Below, in pieces: positions 34,211-46,874 of a stretch of 64,000 nt of DNA. This stretch comes from Macropodus opercularis (lineage: Eukaryota; Chordata; Actinopteri; Anabantiformes; Osphronemidae). Positions within the stretch are counted from its first letter, which is position 1. Every line of letters starts with the position of its first letter. Both the position numbers and the translations under genes were made by a program. Below the pieces are notes generated by a model. The model was given only the letters and a program-made list of their open reading frames with translations, was not told the origin of the DNA and did not search any database. The DNA lies in the NCBI GenBank assembly GCA_030770545.1, contig CM061107.1, positions 67,001-131,000 of the forward strand. Reading direction: 5' to 3'.

Positions 34211-34876
34211 ATGTTCCCGGGTGGTCCTGATGACGCAGACCAAGGAGAGGAGGTGGTACTGCCTACGCCCTTTCAGGCGTTAAATGCACCGAACGAGCCA
34301 CCAGATGTGTTTTCACCTGCGGAGCGGCCTGGCACACCCCACCCTGGGTTTGCAGGCAGAGCTGAAGCTGATTCAGACACGAGAGGCGGCGTGGAGAGAA
34401 ACCTGCAAAGGGGCTCGAGGGCACAGACTGTGCATAGAAGCACGTCGACGACTACACCGACGGGCCAGACACCAAACTCACCCAGAAAAAGCCCTCACCA
34501 ACCGAGACCTGGTCAAGCTCCGCCACCTGACCTAGGTAGACAGTGGAGTGTTGTCGCGCAGGCTAACGGGCAGCACTCGGTGCCAGAACGAGAGCCTGAG
34601 TCTGGGGCAGATGGAGAAGCGTCAGCACCAGAGGAGGATGAGGATGAGGATGAGGATGACAACAGCTGGATCTGGGAAGAAACACCAGCAAAGCCACTGA
34701 GAACCGGCACATACAGGAAAGCAGGGAAAAGAAAACCGAAATACCACGACCCTCTGCAAGTGCCTGAGAGGTCGGCTCCAGACCCGAGATGGGGACCTTT
34801 AAGGTCAAAAGACGGGAGAGCAGTTTATGTGCCAGCAGTGGACCAGACAGGGAGACGGAGCGTATGCATACGGTGA
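34211..34876 (+). pseudogene. Monomer frame 1, 221 codons, Pro-rich with acidic run
   Basis: Starts MFPGGPDDADQGEEV, is proline-rich to about residue 110, then has an acidic run (EEDEDEDEDD, about 142-151) and a basic C-terminal part (KAGKRKPKYHDP) before TGA. The run is encoded by (GAGGAT)n-like repeats. Composition suggests a disordered region of a nucleic-acid-associated or structural protein, but no family is recognised. It is present in every complete monomer and at 204-869, with one conserved difference in the left copy (Ala for Gly near residue 195). Reading resumes in another frame just before the stop, so the frame was probably once longer. Confidence 0.4.
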
Positions 34877-34907
34877 CTACTGCAACATAGCGAACATGCC
34901 TCCCTAA

Positions 34908-35282
34908 GTGAAGCTGGCTCAAGCTGATAACCTGACTGATGGCTTCAGACAAGCTTACGTGGAAAGAGCACATGACTTCCTGCTGAAGACAGTAAAACCC
35001 AGAATAGCCACGATTGTAAGGGATGCTGCACAAGAGGAATCAGAGTCGAGTGACGACGATTACGTTCCCGCCCGGCGAGCAGAGAGAGGAAGAGTCTCCC
35101 TGGAGCACAGCTACGCAGCAAGCCATGCACGTGGACATGAGAGTGAGAGACAACTACAAACAGAGCCCTGCATTCAAACAAAAAGAGGAGGTGAGAGCTG
35201 CACCGACCATGACTCACCTCAGAGCGGCGGGGACGACCGAGACAGGCGAACCAGAATCTACAAAGAGTTAGAGGGTCGTTGA
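34908..35282 (+). pseudogene. Monomer frame 2, 124 codons
   Basis: Lies 31 bp after frame 1. The open stretch has no ATG at its start: it follows TAA and begins with GTG, so as it stands it is unlikely to be translated alone. Codons before the TAA (AYGDYCNIANMPP) look like coding sequence in the same frame, so the TAA is probably a disabling mutation. The product has an amphipathic helix (GFRQAYVERAHDFLLKTVKP) and an acidic patch (EESESSDDD). It is unrecognised. Its stop overlaps the ATG of the next frame (TGATG, 35,280-35,284). Confidence 0.4.
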
Positions 35283-35647
35283 TGCTAACCGTTCGGCCAA
35301 ACTATCCAGGTGAAGCAGCCAACAGCTACCTGTGTGATACCTGGAGAACGGTGAACAACCAGCGCCCTTCGGAACAGACTGAAAATCTCTGGATAGGAAA
35401 GGTGATGCAGATCCAAGTATCTGAAGACACAACAGCTGATGAATTCTCTGAAACAGTGACAACGGGAGCAGGAGATGACGAAGATGCTAAAGCACAGAGG
35501 CTAAGGGCACGACTGAGGGAAGGCGAAGACCTGGCCACGCCGTGGGCGAGTGAGAGACACGCCGTTCTCCAGAGAAGAGCCATCTCCTTCCTAGCCAAAG
35601 TTACTGAAGGGCTACCTGGAGGAGTAGCTTTGAAAAGAATGCACTAA
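35282..35647 (+). pseudogene. Monomer frame 3a, 121 codons from ATG
   Basis: Starts MLTVRPNYPGEAANSYLCDT and ends at TAA (35,645-35,647). The same frame reopens at once, so 3a and 3b look like one former frame of about 420 codons split by a single stop. All monomers share the stop, so it predates the amplification. Product unknown. Confidence 0.4.
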
Positions 35648-36541
35648 AGCACCCGCACTGAGCGTGACATCAGAAAGGCAGTGGTGGAGATTCTTGATCT
35701 CAACACGGTGAGATTAAGAGAAGCCGCTGTTAAAGGAGTGGAGCAGCTGAAACCAGCACCAATCAAGAGAGGAAAACTAGGAGCCGAAAGGTCGATGGCT
35801 TCTCGAGCACAGGATCTACCACGCTGGATAAAAATAGCCAGTGTCCAAGGTGTGGTTATCACGAGGAGAGGGCACCAGAGGCTCTGGGTCGGCAGAGCCG
35901 TGAAGAAACTGTACTTCGCTAAAAAAGCCTACATTAGCGAATGGGAAGCTGAATCAATATTGTGGAGACAAGCCCCAGATGGAGCGTGCGGAAGCTGCGG
36001 CGGGTCCATAGACCTCCCCATCGTCTGGAAAGGCCCAAGCATGGAAAGGCCAAATCGCGTGGCGGACGGGGGAGAAAGATGCTTGCTATGGATTGGATGG
36101 AGTGAGTCCAAATCCTGTCAAGGTAATGGATGCAGTCTTCGGTTCCAACTGCAGAACGGAGAGGCTCAAGCAAGCAGAAAGTCTGAAAAAAGAAGTGTGC
36201 TGAGGGGAAACCCCACGACAGCCTCCAGCTCAAACGCTCAGGCGAGGGGGAGAAAAGGAAAAGAGTTGAGCAATGGCAAACAGAGCAGGCGACAGCATGG
36301 AGATCACAGCAGTGAGGATGAACAGGAGCTGTATGCAGAAAACTCATATGTTGCTGTACAATTCACCCCCATAGCGCGGAAAAAGCCTCCAACCACAAAA
36401 GACCCAGTCAAAATGACCAATAACACAGTGTTACGACGGACCTATGGAGAGCTGGGAGAGGCTGCAGCAGTCATCACAGACGCCAACCTGGTTTGTGAGA
36501 GAGATGCTGAGAGACAGATGGGCAGCTATGGCAGGCAGTGA
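35648..36541 (+). pseudogene. Monomer frame 3b, about 297 codons, no recognised family
   Basis: Open directly after the TAA of 3a and without an ATG near its start. It encodes a helical N-terminal part, a basic stretch (IKIASVQGVVITRRGHQRLW), a CGSCGG motif near 35,988, a Cys-rich patch (SKSCQGNGC) and a C-terminal part with VAVQFTPIARKKPPTTKD. The possible Cys pairs hint at a metal-binding fold, but spacing does not match a standard finger. The frame crosses the array's monomer border at 36,143. Confidence 0.4.
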
Positions 36542-38825
36542 TTGTCAGACACCTGTAACTGCAGCCAGTCAACATCGTGCACCCATCTCTCAGCATGCAG
36601 CGGTCCTCGTTCCGGTGAAAAGCACGTGGACCGGAGGCGTCATCCATGTAGCACATCCAGGGTTTCGAGGAGACAGTGCAACATTCCCAAGCAAATGTGG
36701 CTGCAGCCGTGGGTGTGGCGCTAAACATGGCCCACGAGAGTGATGTGGAATCAGCCCTCATTTCAGTGACATCCTTTGATGCTCCTTTGATTGCCTGGTG
36801 GAACGAGGGGTCATAGCAGCTGTAAAGAAGCACGACCAGAGCGAAGGCATACGGACCAAACTGAAGACAGTGATAATAGAATAGAACCTGCAGATGTTCC
36901 CGGGTGGTCCTGATGACGCAGACCAAGGAGAGGAGGTGGTACTGCCTACGCCCTTTCAGGCGTTAAATGCACCGAACGAGCCACCAGATGTGTTTTCACC
37001 TGCGGAGCGGCCTGGCACACCCCACCCTGGGTTTGCAGGCAGAGCTGAAGCTGATTCAGACACGAGAGGCGGCGTGGAGAGAAACCTGCAAAGGGGCTCG
37101 AGGGCACAGACTGTGCATAGAAGCACGTCGACGACTACACCGACGGGCCAGACACCAAACTCACCCAGAAAAAGCCCTCACCAACCGAGACCTGGTCAAG
37201 CTCCGCCACCTGACCTAGGTAGACAGTGGAGTGTTGTCGCGCAGGCTAACGGGCAGCACTCGGTGCCAGAACGAGAGCCTGAGTCTGGGGCAGATGGAGA
37301 AGCGTCAGCACCAGAGGAGGATGAGGATGAGGATGAGGATGACAACAGCTGGATCTGGGAAGAAACACCAGCAAAGCCACTGAGAACCGGCACATACAGG
37401 AAAGCAGGGAAAAGAAAACCGAAATACCACGACCCTCTGCAAGTGCCTGAGAGGTCGGCTCCAGACCCGAGATGGGGACCTTTAAGGTCAAAAGACGGGA
37501 GAGCAGTTTATGTGCCAGCAGTGGACCAGACAGGGAGACGGAGCGTATGCATACGGTGACTACTGCAACATAGCGAACATGCCTCCCTAAGTGAAGCTGG
37601 CTCAAGCTGATAACCTGACTGATGGCTTCAGACAAGCTTACGTGGAAAGAGCACATGACTTCCTGCTGAAGACAGTAAAACCCAGAATAGCCACGATTGT
37701 AAGGGATGCTGCACAAGAGGAATCAGAGTCGAGTGACGACGATTACGTTCCCGCCCGGCGAGCAGAGAGAGGAAGAGTCTCCCTGGAGCACAGCTACGCA
37801 GCAAGCCATGCACGTGGACATGAGAGTGAGAGACAACTACAAACAGAGCCCTGCATTCAAACAAAAAGAGGAGGTGAGAGCTGCACCGACCATGACTCAC
37901 CTCAGAGCGGCGGGGACGACCGAGACAGGCGAACCAGAATCTACAAAGAGTTAGAGGGTCGTTGATGCTAACCGTTCGGCCAAACTATCCAGGTGAAGCA
38001 GCCAACAGCTACCTGTGTGATACCTGGAGAACGGTGAACAACCAGCGCCCTTCGGAACAGACTGAAAATCTCTGGATAGGAAAGGTGATGCAGATCCAAG
38101 TATCTGAAGACACAACAGCTGATGAATTCTCTGAAACAGTGACAACGGGAGCAGGAGATGACGAAGATGCTAAAGCACAGAGGCTAAGGGCACGACTGAG
38201 GGAAGGCGAAGACCTGGCCACGCCGTGGGCGAGTGAGAGACACGCCGTTCTCCAGAGAAGAGCCATCTCCTTCCTAGCCAAAGTTACTGAAGGGCTACCT
38301 GGAGGAGTAGCTTTGAAAAGAATGCACTAAAGCACCCGCACTGAGCGTGACATCAGAAAGGCAGTGGTGGAGATTCTTGATCTCAACACGGTGAGATTAA
38401 GAGAAGCCGCTGTTAAAGGAGTGGAGCAGCTGAAACCAGCACCAATCAAGAGAGGAAAACTAGGAGCCGAAAGGTCGATGGCTTCTCGAGCACAGGATCT
38501 ACCACGCTGGATAAAAATAGCCAGTGTCCAAGGTGTGGTTATCACGAGGAGAGGGCACCAGAGGCTCTGGGTCGGCAGAGCCGTGAAGAAACTGTACTTC
38601 GCTAAAAAAGCCTACATTAGCGAATGGGAAGCTGAATCAATATTGTGGAGACAAGCCCCAGATGGAGCGTGCGGAAGCTGCGGCGGGTCCATAGACCTCC
38701 CCATCGTCTGGAAAGGCCCAAGCATGGAAAGGCCAAATCGCGTGGCGGACGGGGGAGAAAGATGCTTGCTATGGATTGGATGGAGTGAGTCCAAATCCTG
38801 TCAAGGTAATGGATGCAGTCTTCGG
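36143..38825 (+). repeat. Monomer 2
   Basis: Variable sites as in monomer 1 (t, a). Confidence 0.97.
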
Positions 38826-41508
38826 TTCCAACTGCAGAACGGAGAGGCTCAAGCAAGCAGAAAGTCTGAAAAAAGAAGTGTGCTGAGGGGAAACCCCACG
38901 ACAGCCTCCAGCTCAAACGCTCAGGCGAGGGGGAGAAAAGGAAAAGAGTTGAGCAATGGCAAACAGAGCAGGCGACAGCATGGAGATCACAGCAGTGAGG
39001 ATGAACAGGAGCTGTATGCAGAAAACTCATATGTTGCTGTACAATTCACCCCCATAGCGCGGAAAAAGCCTCCAACCACAAAAGACCCAGTCAAAATGAC
39101 CAATAACACAGTGTTACGACGGACCTATGGAGAGCTGGGAGAGGCTGCAGCAGTCATCACAGACGCCAACCTGGTTTGTGAGAGAGATGCTGAGAGACAG
39201 ATGGGCAGCTATGGCAGGCAGTGATTGTCAGACACCTGTAACTGCAGCCAGTCAACATCGTGCACCCATCTCTCAGCATGCAGCGGTCCTCGTTCCGGTG
39301 AAAAGCACGTGGACCGGAGGCGTCATCCATGTAGCACATCCAGGGTTTCGAGGAGACAGTGCAACATTCCCAAGCAAATGTGGCTGCAGCCGTGGGTGTG
39401 GCGCTAAACATGGCCCACGAGAGTGATGTGGAATCAGCCCTCATTTCAGTGACATCCTTTGATGCTCCTTTGATTGCCTGGTGGAACGAGGGGTCATAGC
39501 AGCTGTAAAGAAGCACGACCAGAGCGAAGGCATACGGACCAAACTGAAGACAGTGATAATAGAATAGAACCTGCAGATGTTCCCGGGTGGTCCTGATGAC
39601 GCAGACCAAGGAGAGGAGGTGGTACTGCCTACGCCCTTTCAGGCGTTAAATGCACCGAACGAGCCACCAGATGTGTTTTCACCTGCGGAGCGGCCTGGCA
39701 CGCCCCACCCTGGGTTTGCAGGCAGAGCTGAAGCTGATTCAGACACGAGAGGCGGCGTGGAGAGAAACCTGCAAAGGGGCTCGAGGGCACAGACTGTGCA
39801 TAGAAGCACGTCGACGACTACACCGACGGGCCAGACACCAAACTCACCCAGAAAAAGCCCTCACCAACCGAGACCTGGTCAAGCTCCGCCACCTGACCTA
39901 GGTAGACAGTGGAGTGTTGTCGCGCAGGCTAACGGGCAGCACTCGGTGCCAGAACGAGAGCCTGAGTCTGGGGCAGATGGAGAAGCGTCAGCACCAGAGG
40001 AGGATGAGGATGAGGATGAGGATGACAACAGCTGGATCTGGGAAGAAACACCAGCAAAGCCACTGAGAACCGGCACATACAGGAAAGCAGGGAAAAGAAA
40101 ACCGAAATACCACGACCCTCTGCAAGTGCCTGAGAGGTCGGCTCCAGACCCGAGATGGGGACCTTTAAGGTCAAAAGACGGGAGAGCAGTTTATGTGCCA
40201 GCAGTGGACCAGACAGGGAGACGGAGCGTATGCATACGGTGACTACTGCAACATAGCGAACATGCCTCCCTAAGTGAAGCTGGCTCAAGCTGATAACCTG
40301 ACTGATGGCTTCAGACAAGCTTACGTGGAAAGAGCACATGACTTCCTGCTGAAGACAGTAAAACCCAGAATAGCCACGATTGTAAGGGATGCTGCACAAG
40401 AGGAATCAGAGTCGAGTGACGACGATTACGTTCCCGCCCGGCGAGCAGAGAGAGGAAGAGTCTCCCTGGAGCACAGCTACGCAGCAAGCCATGCACGTGG
40501 ACATGAGAGTGAGAGACAACTACAAACAGAGCCCTGCATTCAAACAAAAAGAGGAGGTGAGAGCTGCACCGACCATGACTCACCTCAGAGCGGCGGGGAC
40601 GACCGAGACAGGCGAACCAGAATCTACAAAGAGTTAGAGGGTCGTTGATGCTAACCGTTCGGCCAAACTATCCAGGTGAAGCAGCCAACAGCTACCTGTG
40701 TGATACCTGGAGAACGGTGAACAACCAGCGCCCTTCGGAACAGACTGAAAATCTCTGGATAGGAAAGGTGATGCAGATCCAAGTATCTGAAGACACAACA
40801 GCTGATGAATTCTCTGAAACAGTGACAACGGGAGCAGGAGATGACGAAGATGCTAAAGCACAGAGGCTAAGGGCACGACTGAGGGAAGGCGAAGACCTGG
40901 CCACGCCGTGGGCGAGTGAGAGACACGCCGTTCTCCAGAGAAGAGCCATCTCCTTCCTAGCCAAAGTTACTGAAGGGCTACCTGGAGGAGTAGCTTTGAA
41001 AAGAATGCACTAAAGCACCCGCACTGAGCGTGACATCAGAAAGGCAGTGGTGGAGATTCTTGATCTCAACACGGTGAGATTAAGAGAAGCCGCTGTTAAA
41101 GGAGTGGAGCAGCTGAAACCAGCACCAATCAAGAGAGGAAAACTAGGAGCCGAAAGGTCGATGGCTTCTCGAGCACAGGATCTACCACGCTGGATAAAAA
41201 TAGCCAGTGTCCAAGGTGTGGTTATCACGAGGAGAGGGCACCAGAGGCTCTGGGTCGGCAGAGCCGTGAAGAAACTGTACTTCGCTAAAAAAGCCTACAT
41301 TAGCGAATGGGAAGCTGAATCAATATTGTGGAGACAAGCCCCAGATGGAGCGTGCGGAAGCTGCGGCGGGTCCATAGACCTCCCCATCGTCTGGAAAGGC
41401 CCAAGCATGGAAAGGCCAAATCGCGTGGCGGACGGGGGAGAAAGATGCTTGCTATGGATTGGATGGAGTGAGTCCAAATCCTGTCAAGGTAATGGATGCA
41501 GTCTTCGG
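38826..41508 (+). repeat. Monomer 3
   Basis: t at the first variable site, g at the second (39,702). Confidence 0.97.
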
Positions 41509-44191
41509 TTCCAACTGCAGAACGGAGAGGCTCAAGCAAGCAGAAAGTCTGAAAAAAGAAGTGTGCTGAGGGGAAACCCCACGACAGCCTCCAGCTCAAA
41601 CGCTCAGGCGAGGGGGAGAAAAGGAAAAGAGTTGAGCAATGGCAAACAGAGCAGGCGACAGCATGGAGATCACAGCAGTGAGGATGAACAGGAGCTGTAT
41701 GCAGAAAACTCATATGTTGCTGTACAATTCACCCCCATAGCGCGGAAAAAGCCTCCAACCACAAAAGACCCAGTCAAAATGACCAATAACACAGTGTTAC
41801 GACGGACCTATGGAGAGCTGGGAGAGGCTGCAGCAGTCATCACAGACGCCAACCTGGTTTGTGAGAGAGATGCTGAGAGACAGATGGGCAGCTATGGCAG
41901 GCAGTGATTGTCAGACACCTGTAACTGCAGCCAGTCAACATCGTGCACCCATCTCTCAGCATGCAGCGGTCCTCGTTCCGGTGAAAAGCACGTGGACCGG
42001 AGGCGTCATCCATGTAGCACATCCAGGGTTTCGAGGAGACAGTGCAACATTCCCAAGCAAATGTGGCTGCAGCCGTGGGTGTGGCGCTAAACATGGCCCA
42101 CGAGAGTGATGTGGAATCAGCCCTCATTTCAGTGACATCCTTTGATGCTCCTTTGATTGCCTGGTGGAACGAGGGGTCATAGCAGCTGTAAAGAAGCACG
42201 ACCAGAGCGAAGGCATACGGACCAAACTGAAGACAGTGATAATAGAATAGAACCTGCAGATGTTCCCGGGTGGTCCTGATGACGCAGACCAAGGAGAGGA
42301 GGTGGTACTGCCTACGCCCTTTCAGGCGTTAAATGCACCGAACGAGCCACCAGATGTGTTTTCACCTGCGGAGCGGCCTGGCACGCCCCACCCTGGGTTT
42401 GCAGGCAGAGCTGAAGCTGATTCAGACACGAGAGGCGGCGTGGAGAGAAACCTGCAAAGGGGCTCGAGGGCACAGACTGTGCATAGAAGCACGTCGACGA
42501 CTACACCGACGGGCCAGACACCAAACTCACCCAGAAAAAGCCCTCACCAACCGAGACCTGGTCAAGCTCCGCCACCTGACCTAGGTAGACAGTGGAGTGT
42601 TGTCGCGCAGGCTAACGGGCAGCACTCGGTGCCAGAACGAGAGCCTGAGTCTGGGGCAGATGGAGAAGCGTCAGCACCAGAGGAGGATGAGGATGAGGAT
42701 GAGGATGACAACAGCTGGATCTGGGAAGAAACACCAGCAAAGCCACTGAGAACCGGCACATACAGGAAAGCAGGGAAAAGAAAACCGAAATACCACGACC
42801 CTCTGCAAGTGCCTGAGAGGTCGGCTCCAGACCCGAGATGGGGACCTTTAAGGTCAAAAGACGGGAGAGCAGTTTATGTGCCAGCAGTGGACCAGACAGG
42901 GAGACGGAGCGTATGCATACGGTGACTACTGCAACATAGCGAACATGCCTCCCTAAGTGAAGCTGGCTCAAGCTGATAACCTGACTGATGGCTTCAGACA
43001 AGCTTACGTGGAAAGAGCACACGACTTCCTGCTGAAGACAGTAAAACCCAGAATAGCCACGATTGTAAGGGATGCTGCACAAGAGGAATCAGAGTCGAGT
43101 GACGACGATTACGTTCCCGCCCGGCGAGCAGAGAGAGGAAGAGTCTCCCTGGAGCACAGCTACGCAGCAAGCCATGCACGTGGACATGAGAGTGAGAGAC
43201 AACTACAAACAGAGCCCTGCATTCAAACAAAAAGAGGAGGTGAGAGCTGCACCGACCATGACTCACCTCAGAGCGGCGGGGACGACCGAGACAGGCGAAC
43301 CAGAATCTACAAAGAGTTAGAGGGTCGTTGATGCTAACCGTTCGGCCAAACTATCCAGGTGAAGCAGCCAACAGCTACCTGTGTGATACCTGGAGAACGG
43401 TGAACAACCAGCGCCCTTCGGAACAGACTGAAAATCTCTGGATAGGAAAGGTGATGCAGATCCAAGTATCTGAAGACACAACAGCTGATGAATTCTCTGA
43501 AACAGTGACAACGGGAGCAGGAGATGACGAAGATGCTAAAGCACAGAGGCTAAGGGCACGACTGAGGGAAGGCGAAGACCTGGCCACGCCGTGGGCGAGT
43601 GAGAGACACGCCGTTCTCCAGAGAAGAGCCATCTCCTTCCTAGCCAAAGTTACTGAAGGGCTACCTGGAGGAGTAGCTTTGAAAAGAATGCACTAAAGCA
43701 CCCGCACTGAGCGTGACATCAGAAAGGCAGTGGTGGAGATTCTTGATCTCAACACGGTGAGATTAAGAGAAGCCGCTGTTAAAGGAGTGGAGCAGCTGAA
43801 ACCAGCACCAATCAAGAGAGGAAAACTAGGAGCCGAAAGGTCGATGGCTTCTCGAGCACAGGATCTACCACGCTGGATAAAAATAGCCAGTGTCCAAGGT
43901 GTGGTTATCACGAGGAGAGGGCACCAGAGGCTCTGGGTCGGCAGAGCCGTGAAGAAACTGTACTTCGCTAAAAAAGCCTACATTAGCGAATGGGAAGCTG
44001 AATCAATATTGTGGAGACAAGCCCCAGATGGAGCGTGCGGAAGCTGCGGCGGGTCCATAGACCTCCCCATCGTCTGGAAAGGCCCAAGCATGGAAAGGCC
44101 AAATCGCGTGGCGGACGGGGGAGAAAGATGCTTGCTATGGATTGGATGGAGTGAGTCCAAATCCTGTCAAGGTAATGGATGCAGTCTTCGG
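41509..44191 (+). repeat. Monomer 4
   Basis: t, g; private change t to c at 43,022. Confidence 0.97.
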
Positions 44192-46874
44192 TTCCAACTG
44201 CAGAACGGAGAGGCTCAAGCAAGCAGAAAGTCTGAAAAAAGAAGTGTGCTGAGGGGAAACCCCACGACAGCCTCCAGCTCAAACGCTCAGGCGAGGGGGA
44301 GAAAAGGAAAAGAGTTGAGCAATGGCAAACAGAGCAGGCGACAGCATGGAGATCACAGCAGTGAGGATGAACAGGAGCTGTATGCAGAAAACTCATATGT
44401 TGCTGTACAATTCACCCCCATAGCGCGGAAAAAGCCTCCAACCACAAAAGACCCAGTCAAAATGACCAATAACACAGTGTTACGACGGACCTATGGAGAG
44501 CTGGGAGAGGCTGCAGCAGTCATCACAGACGCCAACCTGGTTTGTGAGAGAGATGCTGAGAGACAGATGGGCAGCTATGGCAGGCAGTGATTGTCAGACA
44601 CCTGTAACTGCAGCCAGTCAACATCGTGCACCCATCTCTCAGCATGCAGCGGTCCTCGTTCCGGTGAAAAGCACGTGGACCGGAGGCGTCATCCATGTAG
44701 CACATCCAGGGTTTCGAGGAGACAGTGCAACATTCCCAAGCAAATGTGGCTGCAGCCGTGGGTGTGGCGCTAAACATGGCCCACGAGAGTGATGTGGAAT
44801 CAGCCCTCATTTCAGTGACATCCTTTGATGCTCCTTTGATTGCCTGGTGGAACGAGGGGTCATAGCAGCTGTAAAGAAGCACGACCAGAGCGAAGGCATA
44901 CGGACCAAACTGAAGACAGTGATAATAGAATAGAACCTGCAGATGTTCCCGGGTGGTCCTGATGACGCAGACCAAGGAGAGGAGGTGGTACTGCCTACGC
45001 CCTTTCAGGCGTTAAATGCACCGAACGAGCCACCAGATGTGTTTTCACCTGCGGAGCGGCCTGGCACGCCCCACCCTGGGTTTGCAGGCAGAGCTGAAGC
45101 TGATTCAGACACGAGAGGCGGCGTGGAGAGAAACCTGCAAAGGGGCTCGAGGGCACAGACTGTGCATAGAAGCACGTCGACGACTACACCGACGGGCCAG
45201 ACACCAAACTCACCCAGAAAAAGCCCTCACCAACCGAGACCTGGTCAAGCTCCGCCACCTGACCTAGGTAGACAGTGGAGTGTTGTCGCGCAGGCTAACG
45301 GGCAGCACTCGGTGCCAGAACGAGAGCCTGAGTCTGGGGCAGATGGAGAAGCGTCAGCACCAGAGGAGGATGAGGATGAGGATGAGGATGACAACAGCTG
45401 GATCTGGGAAGAAACACCAGCAAAGCCACTGAGAACCGGCACATACAGGAAAGCAGGGAAAAGAAAACCGAAATACCACGACCCTCTGCAAGTGCCTGAG
45501 AGGTCGGCTCCAGACCCGAGATGGGGACCTTTAAGGTCAAAAGACGGGAGAGCAGTTTATGTGCCAGCAGTGGACCAGACAGGGAGACGGAGCGTATGCA
45601 TACGGTGACTACTGCAACATAGCGAACATGCCTCCCTAAGTGAAGCTGGCTCAAGCTGATAACCTGACTGATGGCTTCAGACAAGCTTACGTGGAAAGAG
45701 CACATGACTTCCTGCTGAAGACAGTAAAACCCAGAATAGCCACGATTGTAAGGGATGCTGCACAAGAGGAATCAGAGTCGAGTGACGACAATTACGTTCC
45801 CGCCCGGCGAGCAGAGAGAGGAAGAGTCTCCCTGGAGCACAGCTACGCAGCAAGCCATGCACGTGGACATGAGAGTGAGAGACAACTACAAACAGAGCCC
45901 TGCATTCAAACAAAAAGAGGAGGTGAGAGCTGCACCGACCATGACTCACCTCAGAGCGGCGGGGACGACCGAGACAGGCGAACCAGAATCTACAAAGAGT
46001 TAGAGGGTCGTTGATGCTAACCGTTCGGCCAAACTATCCAGGTGAAGCAGCCAACAGCTACCTGTGTGATACCTGGAGAACGGTGAACAACCAGCGCCCT
46101 TCGGAACAGACTGAAAATCTCTGGATAGGAAAGGTGATGCAGATCCAAGTATCTGAAGACACAACAGCTGATGAATTCTCTGAAACAGTGACAACGGGAG
46201 CAGGAGATGACGAAGATGCTAAAGCACAGAGGCTAAGGGCACGACTGAGGGAAGGCGAAGACCTGGCCACGCCGTGGGCGAGTGAGAGACACGCCGTTCT
46301 CCAGAGAAGAGCCATCTCCTTCCTAGCCAAAGTTACTGAAGGGCTACCTGGAGGAGTAGCTTTGAAAAGAATGCACTAAAGCACCCGCACTGAGCGTGAC
46401 ATCAGAAAGGCAGTGGTGGAGATTCTTGATCTCAACACGGTGAGATTAAGAGAAGCCGCTGTTAAAGGAGTGGAGCAGCTGAAACCAGCACCAATCAAGA
46501 GAGGAAAACTAGGAGCCGAAAGGTCGATGGCTTCTCGAGCACAGGATCTACCACGCTGGATAAAAATAGCCAGTGTCCAAGGTGTGGTTATCACGAGGAG
46601 AGGGCACCAGAGGCTCTGGGTCGGCAGAGCCGTGAAGAAACTGTACTTCGCTAAAAAAGCCTACATTAGCGAATGGGAAGCTGAATCAATATTGTGGAGA
46701 CAAGCCCCAGATGGAGCGTGCGGAAGCTGCGGCGGGTCCATAGACCTCCCCATCGTCTGGAAAGGCCCAAGCATGGAAAGGCCAAATCGCGTGGCGGACG
46801 GGGGAGAAAGATGCTTGCTATGGATTGGATGGAGTGAGTCCAAATCCTGTCAAGGTAATGGATGCAGTCTTCGG
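44192..46874 (+). repeat. Monomer 5
   Basis: t, g; private change g to a at 45,790, giving Asp to Asn in the 124-codon frame. Confidence 0.97.

Larger units (their letters stand above)
33460..36142 (+). repeat. Monomer 1
   Basis: Taken as reference. Variable sites: t at 33,933 and a at 34,336. Confidence 0.97.

Noticed and set aside
33791..34243. Minus-strand 150-codon open frame recurring in every monomer (and a 156-codon one at 34,563-35,033)
   Set aside because: It lies opposite better coding-like plus-strand frames, has no domain or sensible composition, and recurs only because the monomer recurs.
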